Of a stretch of DNA of 64,000 nt, positions 39,201-46,899 are shown one piece after another. The notes beneath the pieces were generated by a model. The model was not told where the DNA came from, did not search any database, and saw only the letters and a program-made list of their open reading frames with translations. The DNA lies in NCBI GenBank assembly GCA_029552745.1, contig JAKPDK010000172.1, positions 150,073-214,072 of the forward strand, in the 5' to 3' direction. The position numbers and the translations under genes are program-made. The DNA comes from Candidatus Hydrogenedentota bacterium. Lineage in GTDB: Bacteria; Hydrogenedentota; Hydrogenedentia; Hydrogenedentales; SLHB01. How positions within the stretch are numbered: position 1 is the stretch's first letter; every line of letters starts with the position of its first letter.

Positions 39201-39278
39201 CGACAACAACACGACAATCAACAGCAAGAACACAACAATAAGTAACGCGGCGCCTTTTTCATTGCGTTGCATGGCCAT
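33261..39278 (-). CDS. Giant GspK/PilX-like pseudopilin (2005 residues) with calcium-loop and lamin-tail-like domains
   Basis: The N-terminus NEKGAALLIVVFLLLIVVLL is a class III-like prepilin signal with a cleavage Gly and no Glu at +5, as in GspK and PilX. Residues about 345-370 (YDLRVLPQLGTSRAKAIAEW) resemble the helix-hairpin-helix part of GspK, and near 1828 PGKININTVDTRNEGG matches the GspK N-x-N-T motif. Between them lie more than 1400 extra residues, with Asp-rich calcium-type loops (DDDGLDNDLDGS, DRNGDGAADV, DLNGDGRIDF) and a lamin-tail-like segment around 955-1025 (EYVEIVHAGAP...VDLSGWQLQV...IPDGT). Ordinary GspK has about 300-400 residues. It follows gspG-H-I-J-like genes in the GspK position, so it should cap the filament tip. 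The start may be the first or third codon (39278 or 39272). Confidence 0.85.
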   Translation of the reverse strand: MAMQRNEKGAALLIVVFLLLIVVLLSLTFYTASRTELRVATSTRDSVQAQFAAEAGAAVAMAFLRHDFLVHPTVTSLDHAWKTYFNGAWFIGKPAWQPNAQVSPRLSRAEYETLGDRIYIPRFVDPGTGTVGDFVIASNQSQQQRINDWADVDLDEDGYKDAMWIPLAMERIADDDGLDNDLDGSTDEPGELAIFLYYDETADRVFLTAPFVVDYTGDGVPDPLPNFTVTRADGRTFTLNPNPGSPDIDGRDNNYDFVVDNATTLAIDETKEPVGTFYRIAPQYFGTPNGRTLVSTGEPVCDIVGRYAVLITDEASKANLNTAHGLKVGMSLEPSRALNEGLGPHEYDLRVLPQLGTSRAKAIAEWRFGAQEPIYGKSFPGYGLIDDNGDAFWRAINGLDDDGDGLYDNGVFSAGFLEGIDEPQEYRLFKPYSYIADDGVTVDSQRSDRVFSTREGVKDLSGIAGGIFSAIRNLVTVNSADSNDRYQYYDRGGAPLPLPTVSGRKLDYNYAFPGQIASALINDWPYRPSTFPFALGGLEAGLRQEGVSYVFPNGARIPFDGELRAYQLGVDVVDNRDLDYVRTTLTTAVEDPWAPVNGLRQRRISYTFAGVESIRINEIMVRATRRVEAEAWTEPGNNVLFPPNASQVQFDPNRFSGPEFDKADFDVRRRVLPLDRVIEAFNGNVPVGIGTEWPGGIPQSNEPPAAVPFGPCLSVMGRLDAPSKYGDGNETNDQPTPPHIGEPSYVAFQAPCQRPGDDGYTDYRIGATKLRWADYWENGQVVRSHEVPNLVQWRFGPGPGLPPGRYYLLANTTKNGNADTATVQPGREGHMRFTFKYGRAGDDIVYDAIGDSTGYIDFLNNDQGLTRTPIVGTVRDANGIEHPTGWVFLPGLAEPDTSLTGPRAAYGNRPEFEAYTVVIPPYAANSTEQEYLYVAIWKDEDPDEDLVINFFEFSQEPDHEYVEIVHAGAPDPNLPPESQYVDLSGWQLQVGSPGGAGGEDDHRLFTIPDGTKIAAGGSLLLTVDKFDYGAHLFSAATGQYATQSILHRNGIGMCATNNPPLFPLFGIAGSPLASSITVPPFPTANPSSPINAPIAPSIFYRDTLADFVDRNGDGAADVGTTDDAVESSAPFAHESYGIANVAQKPWDRIVQLQNAELEAMGVGGSSLDALARLLLRGGVFPNYPDEDGADNDDDNAVLTSDEIDNNGNGIVDEPYEGVDEGRYLRESRRAGNAVGVPGGFNAEGFVGLTNGTEPPEWKEFIERRYFPGDCVVVTLYQGLAADNRVVDRVTYTQRDVENRAINDTLACPYVNENGTRATLDPRNPYMWPDNTMGVDFYRSLERKHPLYTGDRFGTTNRWEATDGNYDDWDSGMGPAWLGVAGEVRWDSGYGTHAYQRYAHSVPGSPLRMNFFQRAFEDKLPAEAEDVRTAQFQNVQFSPPRDERPVRILRDPTLVPYWHLPRAVVRNRPYSSPGELVRLPHFTMTSALTTVGDVRPPGLTVPNQLLVGRAPHLTDPTLSALDIRALLSIGANCSQTLSCATAEFYPIWPRPETNGVGSPAEYGLLSSWDRNAGKFPRVWTPIFLFNLGDGVDGAWVDNFGPVPNIRVQANYLLNPPTTVPPGFANLTEWYTSLRARWPLVQRPVMYVASNASTFEPSQNSPDNVPHATWNDTSVAEALFVWDINDGVENGWYDLYLATADDLTRLDTLTPAQKQSLFTPNTNGTFQGTDVLDAARNTAPGQLGITVAVYTDRDGNRRCWKDDRYPLPGNLNTDEMLGSLKAAQPNTEGLIYFGRVRVENNYLAVFLRNWAKGGALNRFSRVILTGVERTPGKININTVDTRNEGGDLANVLSGVPGILARNFTYNPTTGQFSYQYYSESDYIGPGVALAKTNRVLFNRPVHPDGRYYDLLADLLTTDVTGSPQLAFTDTLVADTAGGNIAAQYEEKVFRFSRMMNLITTRSDLFEIYALGQSGFVSNRDLNGDGRIDFRNDFVVTGESKLRTVYER

Positions 39279-39415
39279 ACTTCAGTGTTCTCTCCGTGTG
39301 CGCCGTTTTGAGCATTGAAAACGGCAGCCTCGAATCAACGGTCATGTCTTCGTCCTTTGTGCGGCCCCCGACCGCATGCATACGCCTGCACGTGTACGTA
39401 CCTGACGCCACGGTC

Positions 39416-40486
39416 TCACGTTCCAGACGGCACACTCCTCATTGTACCGCAAGGCACGTCCATAACGCGGGTGAACTCCCGGAGGGTGTCGGGAGCACCC
39501 GGATAAGGACTCTTGTACCGCAGCGTCGCTGAAAGTCTAATCACTTCGGGAAGCCTCGGATTCAACGGTGTCCCGACCCTTGGCGCTAGAGATTCAGGAC
39601 CCGTCGTTTGAAACAAGGGATTCCCCAAATCTTGCGTCGTTATGCCCGCATAAAAAGGTTGCGTACCAGGAATGTTATAGTCTGCATTCCAGAAGGGCCG
39701 AAATACGATAGTCGAGGCATCCGTCAAACCATACTCAAAAAACACGGGACCTGAATACGATTTATCGTTATATGAGATGGCAGGTGGTGTTGGTAACAAG
39801 ATATTTTCGACAAGCACATAATCCCGGGGGTCTCTGCCCAGCAACACCCACCCGTCGGGCAGGTTATTCCCTTCCCCTCCGGAGAGCATACGAATCCATA
39901 ACTGCCGTTTCTTAGCGCGAAGCAGGTCTTGAACTACGGAGGGTTCCCAACCTGCGTTTGCCAACTGCTCTATCGCCGTGAATTCTGCGTCCACCCCAGG
40001 AAATTCGATGTTGCCACGCACTACGTTCCAATCGATGGGAAAAGAATCCAGGTCCTTTTGGTTGGATTCCACATAGCGAAGCAGGGCATAGGAAGTTAGG
40101 GACGATCCATCGGGCTGGGGAATGGTCTTCGCACCGACGCTGCGATGAAGGACATAGGTCACACGGGCGAGATTCGGCTTGGAAGTGCTCCCGTACTCGT
40201 ATGCACGCACAACGCCAACGTAAACACACCCGATGGGCGTGCCATAAAACTGATAATAACTTCCAAAATCGCGATCGGCGAACGCCGAGTTCAAATCACG
40301 TTCCAGAGAGCGAAGCAGAGCGCGTTGTTCCTCGTTGGCTTCGATGTTTGCCGTTCCGGTGCGCACGGCTTTGACGCTCCCCCACAACAAGGTGGCGACC
40401 GCGCCCATAACCACCGTCAAAATGGCTATCGCCACCAGCAAATCCACCAGCGTGAACCCGCACTTTCTTTTTCCATTCGTTTTCAT
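39416..40486 (-). CDS. Minor pseudopilin, GspJ/PilW-like, with Asp at position +5
   Basis: This 356-residue protein has a prepilin leader ending in KCG, then FTLVDLLVAIAILTVVMG. The residue at +5 of the mature protein is Asp, where nearly all pseudopilins have Glu. The rest is a long beta-rich globular domain (about 100-350) typical of GspJ. It follows gspI and precedes the giant GspK-like gene, matching H-I-J-K order. The ATG at 40486 or 40489 follows GGGTGAG; the farther ATG at 40498 has no site. Role: minor pseudopilin that helps start filament assembly. Confidence 0.82.
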   Translation of the reverse strand: MKTNGKRKCGFTLVDLLVAIAILTVVMGAVATLLWGSVKAVRTGTANIEANEEQRALLRSLERDLNSAFADRDFGSYYQFYGTPIGCVYVGVVRAYEYGSTSKPNLARVTYVLHRSVGAKTIPQPDGSSLTSYALLRYVESNQKDLDSFPIDWNVVRGNIEFPGVDAEFTAIEQLANAGWEPSVVQDLLRAKKRQLWIRMLSGGEGNNLPDGWVLLGRDPRDYVLVENILLPTPPAISYNDKSYSGPVFFEYGLTDASTIVFRPFWNADYNIPGTQPFYAGITTQDLGNPLFQTTGPESLAPRVGTPLNPRLPEVIRLSATLRYKSPYPGAPDTLREFTRVMDVPCGTMRSVPSGT

Positions 40487-40501
40487 CATCTCACCCATCG
40501 T

Positions 40502-40891
40502 TTAGGGCTCGCCTATAAAGGTTACAAACCGTTCGTACCGTCCGTCCGGCATCTTCACGTTTATCGTGGCACGATGAAGATACACTTCCGTTCCACCCGA
40601 CACCAGAGAAACCGAAGTCGTGTAATTGGAATAGATATCATTCGCCTGAAGAAGGTTAAATACAGGTTCCCCCGCCATCGTAGACCAAGCATCAAACAGA
40701 TTGTGTCCACCGGCGCTGCGCAACCGCGAAAAAAGGTCATCCGCAAGTTCCGATGCGACGGTGCGTTCCTGCGCGCCCCGCACCTGACGCAAGGTCATCG
40801 GAAACAACCGCATGGCGCCGATCACACCGATCGCCAGGATGGTCATGGCGATCAGCACTTCGAGGAGCGAGAAACCGCGCTTTGTCATCAT
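40502..40891 (-). CDS. Minor pseudopilin, GspI/PilV-like
   Basis: The 129-residue protein has the prepilin motif TKRG-FSLLEVLIAMTILAIGVIG with Glu at +5. It has the short length and single small C-terminal domain of GspI/PilV. ATG 40891 overlaps the stop of the GspH-like gene in an ATGA, and the GspJ-like gene follows 15 bases downstream. Confidence 0.88.
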   Translation of the reverse strand: MMTKRGFSLLEVLIAMTILAIGVIGAMRLFPMTLRQVRGAQERTVASELADDLFSRLRSAGGHNLFDAWSTMAGEPVFNLLQANDIYSNYTTSVSLVSGGTEVYLHRATINVKMPDGRYERFVTFIGEP

Positions 40892-41724
40892 CCAGCCTCC
40901 TCTTCCAGGATTCGCGCCTTACCGGTGAACCGATTTAACTCAATGCGGACGCCGGCAACCTCCTTGTTGGGAGCAATGAAACGGTCTTCCACTCGGGTGT
41001 CAGGGGTATAATTGATTCGTAACTCGAGTCGCCCGGGCGTTTCATCCCGTTCAGTTCTTAATTCCCCGTTAGGACGAAAAACATGCGCCGGAAAGTACCG
41101 ATTCAAAGGGTAGGTAGTCCATCCCCAAGACAAGCTTTCTAAACCGGCACGGGGGCTGACTTCCGTGACGCTCGGGGGTGTACCCCCGGAACCCGGTGTC
41201 AACGTAAAAAGTTGAACAGGATAGACACCTTGGCGCATGAGATTATTCGTGCGCGGTACTTGCCCCAGAAGCTGGTCCTGCGTGGAGTTGTCTAAAAGGT
41301 TTTCCACGCGAGCCTGAATACAAGAGCCTCGTTCCAGTGATACAATCCCGCCTTCATTGCCACCGACAAGAAAGAAAACCTTTTTTTCTGGCCCGAGAGA
41401 AAACGTCTGCAACTCTGCGGGCGTTGCACAACGCGCTAACGCAATGGCATCGACAACCACTTGAGAAGTGTTGTCGCGGCTGTCAGGGACTTGCTTCAGA
41501 AAATAGACGACCGCCGTATCGGTACGGAACGTTGCACTGTAAACACGTCCGGCACGAAGCATGTTCAGAAGGGTACGGGCGCTGGCGCCCATTTCGTCGC
41601 GCGAGAGGGCGCCGCTGCGAACAAGGGTGGGAATGGCAATGGCGGACATAATCACGATGATTGCCATGACAACAAGCATCTCAACCAGCGTGAAGCCTTT
41701 TTTTGTTTTTCCTTGCCGCCTCAT
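40888..41724 (-). CDS. Minor pseudopilin, GspH/FimT-like
   Basis: The prepilin motif KKG-FTLVEMLVVMAIIVIMSAIAIPTL is followed by a globular domain; the length of 278 residues is longer than a usual GspH. The segment ASARTLLNMLRAGRVYSATF after the N-terminal helix is typical of the GspH/FimT class. ATG 41724 follows GAGAGG. It opens the H-I-J-K minor set behind an intergenic hairpin. Confidence 0.86.
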   Translation of the reverse strand: MRRQGKTKKGFTLVEMLVVMAIIVIMSAIAIPTLVRSGALSRDEMGASARTLLNMLRAGRVYSATFRTDTAVVYFLKQVPDSRDNTSQVVVDAIALARCATPAELQTFSLGPEKKVFFLVGGNEGGIVSLERGSCIQARVENLLDNSTQDQLLGQVPRTNNLMRQGVYPVQLFTLTPGSGGTPPSVTEVSPRAGLESLSWGWTTYPLNRYFPAHVFRPNGELRTERDETPGRLELRINYTPDTRVEDRFIAPNKEVAGVRIELNRFTGKARILEEEAG

Positions 41725-41808
41725 GACCTCTCACCTTATTCTGCGTTGGCTTCTGTGCCGCTTTATGGAACTTTCTTCGCTATTTCTATCCTAATTGTAC
41801 ACCATAAA

Positions 41809-41823
41809 GCCCATGAAATGGGC
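41809..41823 (-). terminator. Hairpin between the major and minor pseudopilin genes
   Basis: GCCCAT and ATGGGC form a 6-bp stem with a three-base loop, followed on the minus strand by TTTATGG. It lies about 90 bases after the gspG-like stop and about 85 bases before the gspH-like start, so it could attenuate transcription from the major into the minor pseudopilin genes. The T run is short. The rest of this 188-base gap shows nothing else. Confidence 0.35.
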
Positions 41824-41912
41824 AGATTCTAACAAGACACGACGACTCACGGGGTTTGGGGTTCATTAAAAGATAAAAGTTATTGGGCTGTGTCATGAAA
41901 GGTGCAATGCGA

Positions 41913-42638
41913 CTAATTGTAGAACGTCTGCCAACCCTGTTGGTTGTCCCAATTATTGATGTCGTCGCCACCTCCTTTATACCCACCATCTGGCGACGAC
42001 CACAACTGATCGTCTTTCATATTCGCGCCCATACTCCAGACGTAAAACGGAAGGTCTCTTGGGGCAGGAAAACCATCCAAATTATCTGCCGGAGGATTGC
42101 CAGGAATCTTAGCATCTTCTGCGCTTTTGGCTTGAGCATTGTAAATGTATCTGAAATTGTCATAATTTGGATCGAGCCTATCCGGTGCGTTGGGATCCAG
42201 AGAGGGACGATAGCAACGGAGCGCAATGTTGCCACTGGGCCAGGGACCCGGATAGAACTGGTATTGTTGGTCCCACGGATCCAAGGGTACGTCCATATAG
42301 CTTGTGCCCAGCTTGCTTCTCACGTCAGCCCGTAGCCTCACATTAGCTTCGCGCCCCTGACGAAGCAGTTCATACAGTTTCTGGCTAGCGTAAACACGAT
42401 CAGATCGGACAAGGGTTAATGCCTCATCTTCGAACATTTGGCTGAAATCACTACGACCGGCATCCATAAGCATTTTGGACAGAGCAAGCTCGATGCTCTT
42501 TACCTCTGAATAGGCTTTGGTCATTTGCGCCCGTAAAATCCATTTCTGAACGCGCGGCACCACGATTGCGGCTAAAATGCTGATGATGGCAATCACCACC
42601 AGCAGCTCAATCAACGTAAAACCTCGTGTACGTTTCAT
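41913..42638 (-). CDS. Major pseudopilin, GspG-like, of the second filament cluster
   Basis: The 241-residue protein has a prepilin leader MKRTRG followed by FTLIELLVVIAIISILAAIVVPR with Glu at +5. The middle segment DVPLDPWDQQYQFYPG matches the GspG core, and the C-terminal part (WSMGANMKDDQLWSSPDGG...GGGDDINNWD) matches the calcium loop of GspG proteins. It is about 100 residues longer than ordinary GspG. ATG 42638 follows AGGAGTG. It sits directly after gspF, as in T2SS operons. Confidence 0.9.
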   Translation of the reverse strand: MKRTRGFTLIELLVVIAIISILAAIVVPRVQKWILRAQMTKAYSEVKSIELALSKMLMDAGRSDFSQMFEDEALTLVRSDRVYASQKLYELLRQGREANVRLRADVRSKLGTSYMDVPLDPWDQQYQFYPGPWPSGNIALRCYRPSLDPNAPDRLDPNYDNFRYIYNAQAKSAEDAKIPGNPPADNLDGFPAPRDLPFYVWSMGANMKDDQLWSSPDGGYKGGGDDINNWDNQQGWQTFYN

Positions 42639-42691
42639 CTTCACACTCCTGTGTTTCATCTCTACACCAATTATACCGCAGACCGCGCAGA

Positions 42692-43936
42692 TTATGCGCC
42701 GCTCATGGCGTCCGCAAGGCTGAAAATAGGCAGATACAGGGCGATGACAATAAATCCGATGATACCGCCCAAAATGACGATGAGGGCAGGCTCTAACAAA
42801 CGCAGCATGGCTTCCACCGCAGCTTCCACCTCTGCGTCATAAATATCGGCGACTTTCATCAACATAGCATCCAAACTGCCGGTCTCCTCGCCCACGTCGA
42901 TCATATTGACTACCATGGCGGGGAACACTTTGGCTTCATCCAACGGGGCAGCGATGGTGTCACCCTCTTTGATGCTGTCGTGCACTTTCTGGATAGCGTT
43001 TTCAATGACTTCGTTGCCAATGGTTTCTTTTGTGATACGCAACGACTGAAGAATGGGCACACCAGAGGTGATGAGGGTGCCCAAGGTGCGGGAAAACCTG
43101 GCAACCGCCACTTTCGTCACCAAGTCACCCACGAGCGGTACTTTCAAAATGACTCGGTCGAATCCACTTTTCACAATGGGAATTTTCAGTAAGATCTTGA
43201 GGGTGATGAGTATGCCGTTCACCCACAGCGACAAAATCCACCATTTGAATCGAACGAAATCCCCCGCGTCAATGAGGAACAACGTCATCCAGGGAAGTTT
43301 TGCGCCGAAATCTTTGAAGATTTCTGCAAACTGAGGAATGATATACGTTAACAAGAAAAGCACGATGGCGGTCGATACAATTACCACAAAGATGGGGTAA
43401 ATCATTGCGGACCGCACTTTGCGCTTCAACGCCTGACGTCGTTCCATGAACACCGCGAGACGGTTCAATACGACTTCCAACATACCGCCCACTTCACCGG
43501 CTCGCACCATGTTCACAAAAAGACGATCAAAATACCTCGGATGTTTTGCCAACGCCTCGGCAAATGTGGCGCCACTCTGAATGTCGGCAGAAATCTCGCG
43601 GAGAATATCTTTCAACTTACAGGCTTTCAGTTGCGAAATCAGCACGTTCAAACTACGCAAGAGCGGCAAGCCCGCATCGATCAAGGTGGCAAGCTGACGC
43701 GTCATTACCACCAACTGTTTGGTCGAAACACCGCCGAAGTAAAGTTCCGATTTGCCGCCGTGCAATTTTTTCCGCGCCCGACGTTCATCGGACTTTGTCG
43801 CCGGTCGGATCATCGTGGGGTGAAGCCCCAGCGAACGAACATCGTTGATAGCAAGCGCCAAGGTTTCGGCTTCTACCACGCCGAACGTGGTTTTGCCGTC
43901 TTTGGCGTTCACGGCTTTATAAGCGAACTTCGCCAT
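42692..43936 (-). CDS. Inner-membrane platform protein, GspF/PilC family (second filament cluster)
   Basis: At 414 residues this has the normal GspF/PilC layout: N-terminal MAKFAYKAVNAKDGKTTFG, two T2SSF domains (about residues 70-190 and 270-390) and three membrane helices, with TYIIPQFAEIFKDFGAKLP between them. It follows gspE with 53 bases between and precedes the gspG-like gene. ATG 43936 follows AAGGAGG. Confidence 0.95.
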   Translation of the reverse strand: MAKFAYKAVNAKDGKTTFGVVEAETLALAINDVRSLGLHPTMIRPATKSDERRARKKLHGGKSELYFGGVSTKQLVVMTRQLATLIDAGLPLLRSLNVLISQLKACKLKDILREISADIQSGATFAEALAKHPRYFDRLFVNMVRAGEVGGMLEVVLNRLAVFMERRQALKRKVRSAMIYPIFVVIVSTAIVLFLLTYIIPQFAEIFKDFGAKLPWMTLFLIDAGDFVRFKWWILSLWVNGILITLKILLKIPIVKSGFDRVILKVPLVGDLVTKVAVARFSRTLGTLITSGVPILQSLRITKETIGNEVIENAIQKVHDSIKEGDTIAAPLDEAKVFPAMVVNMIDVGEETGSLDAMLMKVADIYDAEVEAAVEAMLRLLEPALIVILGGIIGFIVIALYLPIFSLADAMSGA

Positions 43937-43989
43937 CGTGCCCTCCTTACCGATTTCTCCAACATCTCACGAAACGGCACGTCAACCCG

Positions 43990-45732
43990 CTAATCCTCAA
44001 ATTTGTCTGTGTGGATCAGGATTTCTTCTGTACTTGTAATCCCTTGCAGGCACTTGATAAGGCCTTCTTCGCGCAAGGTACGCATCCCCAATTTTTTCCT
44101 CGCGTATTGACGAAGCTCATGAGCCTGAGCCCTCGCCAAAATCATATCGCACAAATGTTCATCCACTTCCAACAACTCAAACAAGCCCACGCGCCCCATA
44201 TAACCGATGTAGTCACACGCAGGACACCCCTTCGGCCTCCAGAAACGCAGATTGGGGTCCTTCCTCCATGAATCGGGCAGACCCAGCAACTCCATTTCTT
44301 CCTCATCAGGCCGATAACTTTCGCGACAGTACTTACACAGCGTACGCACGAGACGTTGCGCCAAAACAGCAACAAGAGAGGACGTGATCAAGAAAGGTTC
44401 CAGGTCCATGTCGAGCAGACGGGTAATCGTTTCGGGAGCACTATTGGTATGCAAGGTACTCAAAACCAAGTGCCCGGTCAGTGAAGCCTGTACCGCAATC
44501 TCAGCCGTTTCTAAGTCGCGGATTTCACCGACCATCACGATATCAGGGTCTTGACGAAGAATTGCACGCAAACAGCTCGCAAACGTAAGTCCGACCTCCT
44601 CTCGGACATTGACTTGAACGACCCCGTCGATGTGCAACTCGACGGGGTCCTCCGTAGTGATAATCTTAACGCCTTCCTTGTTCAGCACACTGATGCAAGC
44701 ATACAACGTACTTGTCTTACCGGAACCGGTAGGCCCGGTAACAAGGAAAATACCGTTAGGCCTGTCGATAATTTTCTCCACGCTTTTCAGCAGATTCGGA
44801 GGAAGACCTAGCTTCGGCAAGTCCAAGCGCACGGCACTCCGGTCGAGAATACGCATGACCACGTTCTCACCCCAGAGCGTCGGCAACGTAGCGACACGGA
44901 TGTCTATTTCCGAATCACCAATTTTCAATGCGATTCGCGCATCTTGAGGCAAACGGCGCTCCGAAATGTCCATATTTGCCATGACTTTCACGCGGGATAC
45001 CAAGGCAATAGCAAACGCCCGCGGGGGCGTCACAATCTCGTGCAACACCCCATCAATCCGAATACGAATCCGAAAGTCGTTCTCAAACACTTCAAAATGG
45101 ATATCGGACGCACGCTTCTGCACAGCTTCCAGAAGCACAAGGTTCACGATTTTGATGACTTCAGGTTCTTGTGCCAGTTCGATCAGATTTTCCACGTCGC
45201 TGATGAGCTCCGTGGTTCCCATCTCCTCGAGCGTCAGAGGGGCATCCCCCACCCGTTCTATAAGGGCGCTTAAGGTTTCGTGAATCGACTCCGTTTCATG
45301 ACTGTAGTGCTGTGCGATGAACTTGGCGATGTCATGTTGGTTGCCTACCGCTCCCTGAACTTCACATCCCAAGATACGTTTTAGATCGTCCAACTGACTG
45401 ATATTCAAGGGATCGGCCATCGCCACCGTCAGCACGTTATCCCGAAAGCGTACCGGCACGACGTTATAAAACTGCGCCACATCGGCGGGAACTTTGTGAA
45501 GCACCTCATCCGGTATCTGGAGTTTAAGGACATCCACGCGCTCCATGCCCGACTGCACACCGAGCGCTTCCACGATGTCCTGTTCTTCACAAAGCCCCAT
45601 TTTTACCAAAACGCGCCCGAGCATTTCGCCCGTGATGCGTTGGCGTTGGAAGGCTTCTTCCATTTCGAGAGGGCTTATGACCCCAGACTCAACCAGGATC
45701 TCGCCGAGTCGTTTTTCGCTGACCGCTAACAT
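43990..45732 (-). CDS. Assembly ATPase, GspE/PilB family (second filament cluster, copy b)
   Basis: This 580-residue ATPase powers filament extension or secretion. It has an N-terminal MshEN domain (about 1-140), Walker [16 protein letters not shown], Walker B MVGEIRDLETAEIA, and a four-Cys zinc element (CKYC...CPAC). The ATG at 45732 is preceded by GAGGT; a TTG one codon earlier also exists. It lies 11 bases after pilT and 53 before gspF. A second GspE of the same cluster is just upstream of pilT. Confidence 0.95.
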   Translation of the reverse strand: MLAVSEKRLGEILVESGVISPLEMEEAFQRQRITGEMLGRVLVKMGLCEEQDIVEALGVQSGMERVDVLKLQIPDEVLHKVPADVAQFYNVVPVRFRDNVLTVAMADPLNISQLDDLKRILGCEVQGAVGNQHDIAKFIAQHYSHETESIHETLSALIERVGDAPLTLEEMGTTELISDVENLIELAQEPEVIKIVNLVLLEAVQKRASDIHFEVFENDFRIRIRIDGVLHEIVTPPRAFAIALVSRVKVMANMDISERRLPQDARIALKIGDSEIDIRVATLPTLWGENVVMRILDRSAVRLDLPKLGLPPNLLKSVEKIIDRPNGIFLVTGPTGSGKTSTLYACISVLNKEGVKIITTEDPVELHIDGVVQVNVREEVGLTFASCLRAILRQDPDIVMVGEIRDLETAEIAVQASLTGHLVLSTLHTNSAPETITRLLDMDLEPFLITSSLVAVLAQRLVRTLCKYCRESYRPDEEEMELLGLPDSWRKDPNLRFWRPKGCPACDYIGYMGRVGLFELLEVDEHLCDMILARAQAHELRQYARKKLGMRTLREEGLIKCLQGITSTEEILIHTDKFED

Positions 45733-45746
45733 CAATTCTTACCTCG

Positions 45747-46877
45747 TCATGCCGCCGGCTGTTTCTGGCTTCCCGCCACGGAAACCGGGCTGGTGATCTT
45801 CTCGGGGCCGCCGCCCCGGGCAATGATGTTTTGAACAAACTCGTCCGGTTGTTGGGCTTTTGCCAAAGCGTCTTGAAACTTAATAATTCCCTTCAAATAA
45901 AGAGCAGTGAGATGTTCATCCAACAAATGCATTCCGTACTTATGTCCGGTTTGAATCGCGGAGGTAATGCGGTAAGACTTGTTCTCGCGAATCAAGTTTT
46001 GAATTGCCGGCGTGGTGATCATCACTTCGAACGCGGCGACACGCCCAAAACCGCTTTTTTTCGGGATAAGTGTCTGAGAAATCACCGCTTTTAGGTTGCC
46101 GGCGAGCTGCGTGCGAATCTGTTCTTGTTGGTTGGTAGGGAACGCGTCAATGATGCGGTCAATCGTTCGCACGGCACCCGTCGTATGAAGGGTTCCAAAG
46201 ACAAGGTGTCCGGTTTCCGCTGCCGTGACCGCCGCTTCAATTGTTTCCAAGTCACGCATTTCTCCGACGAGTATGATGTCGGGGTCTTGACGCAAGGCGC
46301 GTCGAATTGCTTCGGGAAACGTGGGCACGTCCACACCGACTTCACGCTGGGTAATGATACTTTTCTTGTGGGTATGGTAATACTCGATGGGGTCTTCAAT
46401 CGTGATAATGTGATGGTCGAACTCCGTGTTTAACCAGTCCAACATGGTGGCCAGACTCGTCGTTTTACCGGAACCCGTAGGACCCGTTACAAGAATGAGC
46501 CCACGCGGCAAGGTGAGTACCTGCTTGAGACTCTGTGGCAGTCCAATTTCCTCAAACGTCATGATCTTGTTGGGAATAAGGCGTAGCACCAACCCCACAT
46601 AACCTTTCTGCTTGAAAATCGACACGCGGAAACGCGCCACATCTTCGAAAGCAAACCCAAAGTCTGAACCGCCTACCTCCTGCAGCTCCTGCTGGTTGTC
46701 TACAGAGGCGATACTCTTCATCAGACGCTCGGTGTCTTCTGGTGTCAAAGGGGACTCGCCAAAAAATTGCAAATGACCATGAACGCGTCCAACCGGAGGA
46801 TTGCCCACCGCAAGGTGCAAATCCGACCCGTCACGGTCAATCAACATGCGCAAAAGACTCACAATTTCATAAGCCAT
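45747..46877 (-). CDS. pilT: Pilus retraction ATPase PilT
   Basis: The 376-residue length, and absence of the N-terminal domain of PilB, are those of PilT, the ATPase that retracts type IV pili. Walker A is [16 protein letters not shown], the Asp box and Walker [17 protein letters not shown] follow, and the PilT signature region [11 protein letters not shown] is present. Retraction is typical of type IV pili and not of T2SS, so this cluster may build a retractable filament. ATG 46877 follows GGAGGAAG. Confidence 0.95.
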   Translation of the reverse strand: MAYEIVSLLRMLIDRDGSDLHLAVGNPPVGRVHGHLQFFGESPLTPEDTERLMKSIASVDNQQELQEVGGSDFGFAFEDVARFRVSIFKQKGYVGLVLRLIPNKIMTFEEIGLPQSLKQVLTLPRGLILVTGPTGSGKTTSLATMLDWLNTEFDHHIITIEDPIEYYHTHKKSIITQREVGVDVPTFPEAIRRALRQDPDIILVGEMRDLETIEAAVTAAETGHLVFGTLHTTGAVRTIDRIIDAFPTNQQEQIRTQLAGNLKAVISQTLIPKKSGFGRVAAFEVMITTPAIQNLIRENKSYRITSAIQTGHKYGMHLLDEHLTALYLKGIIKFQDALAKAQQPDEFVQNIIARGGGPEKITSPVSVAGSQKQPAA

Positions 46878-46899
46878 CTATCTTCCTCCATCCGTCATA

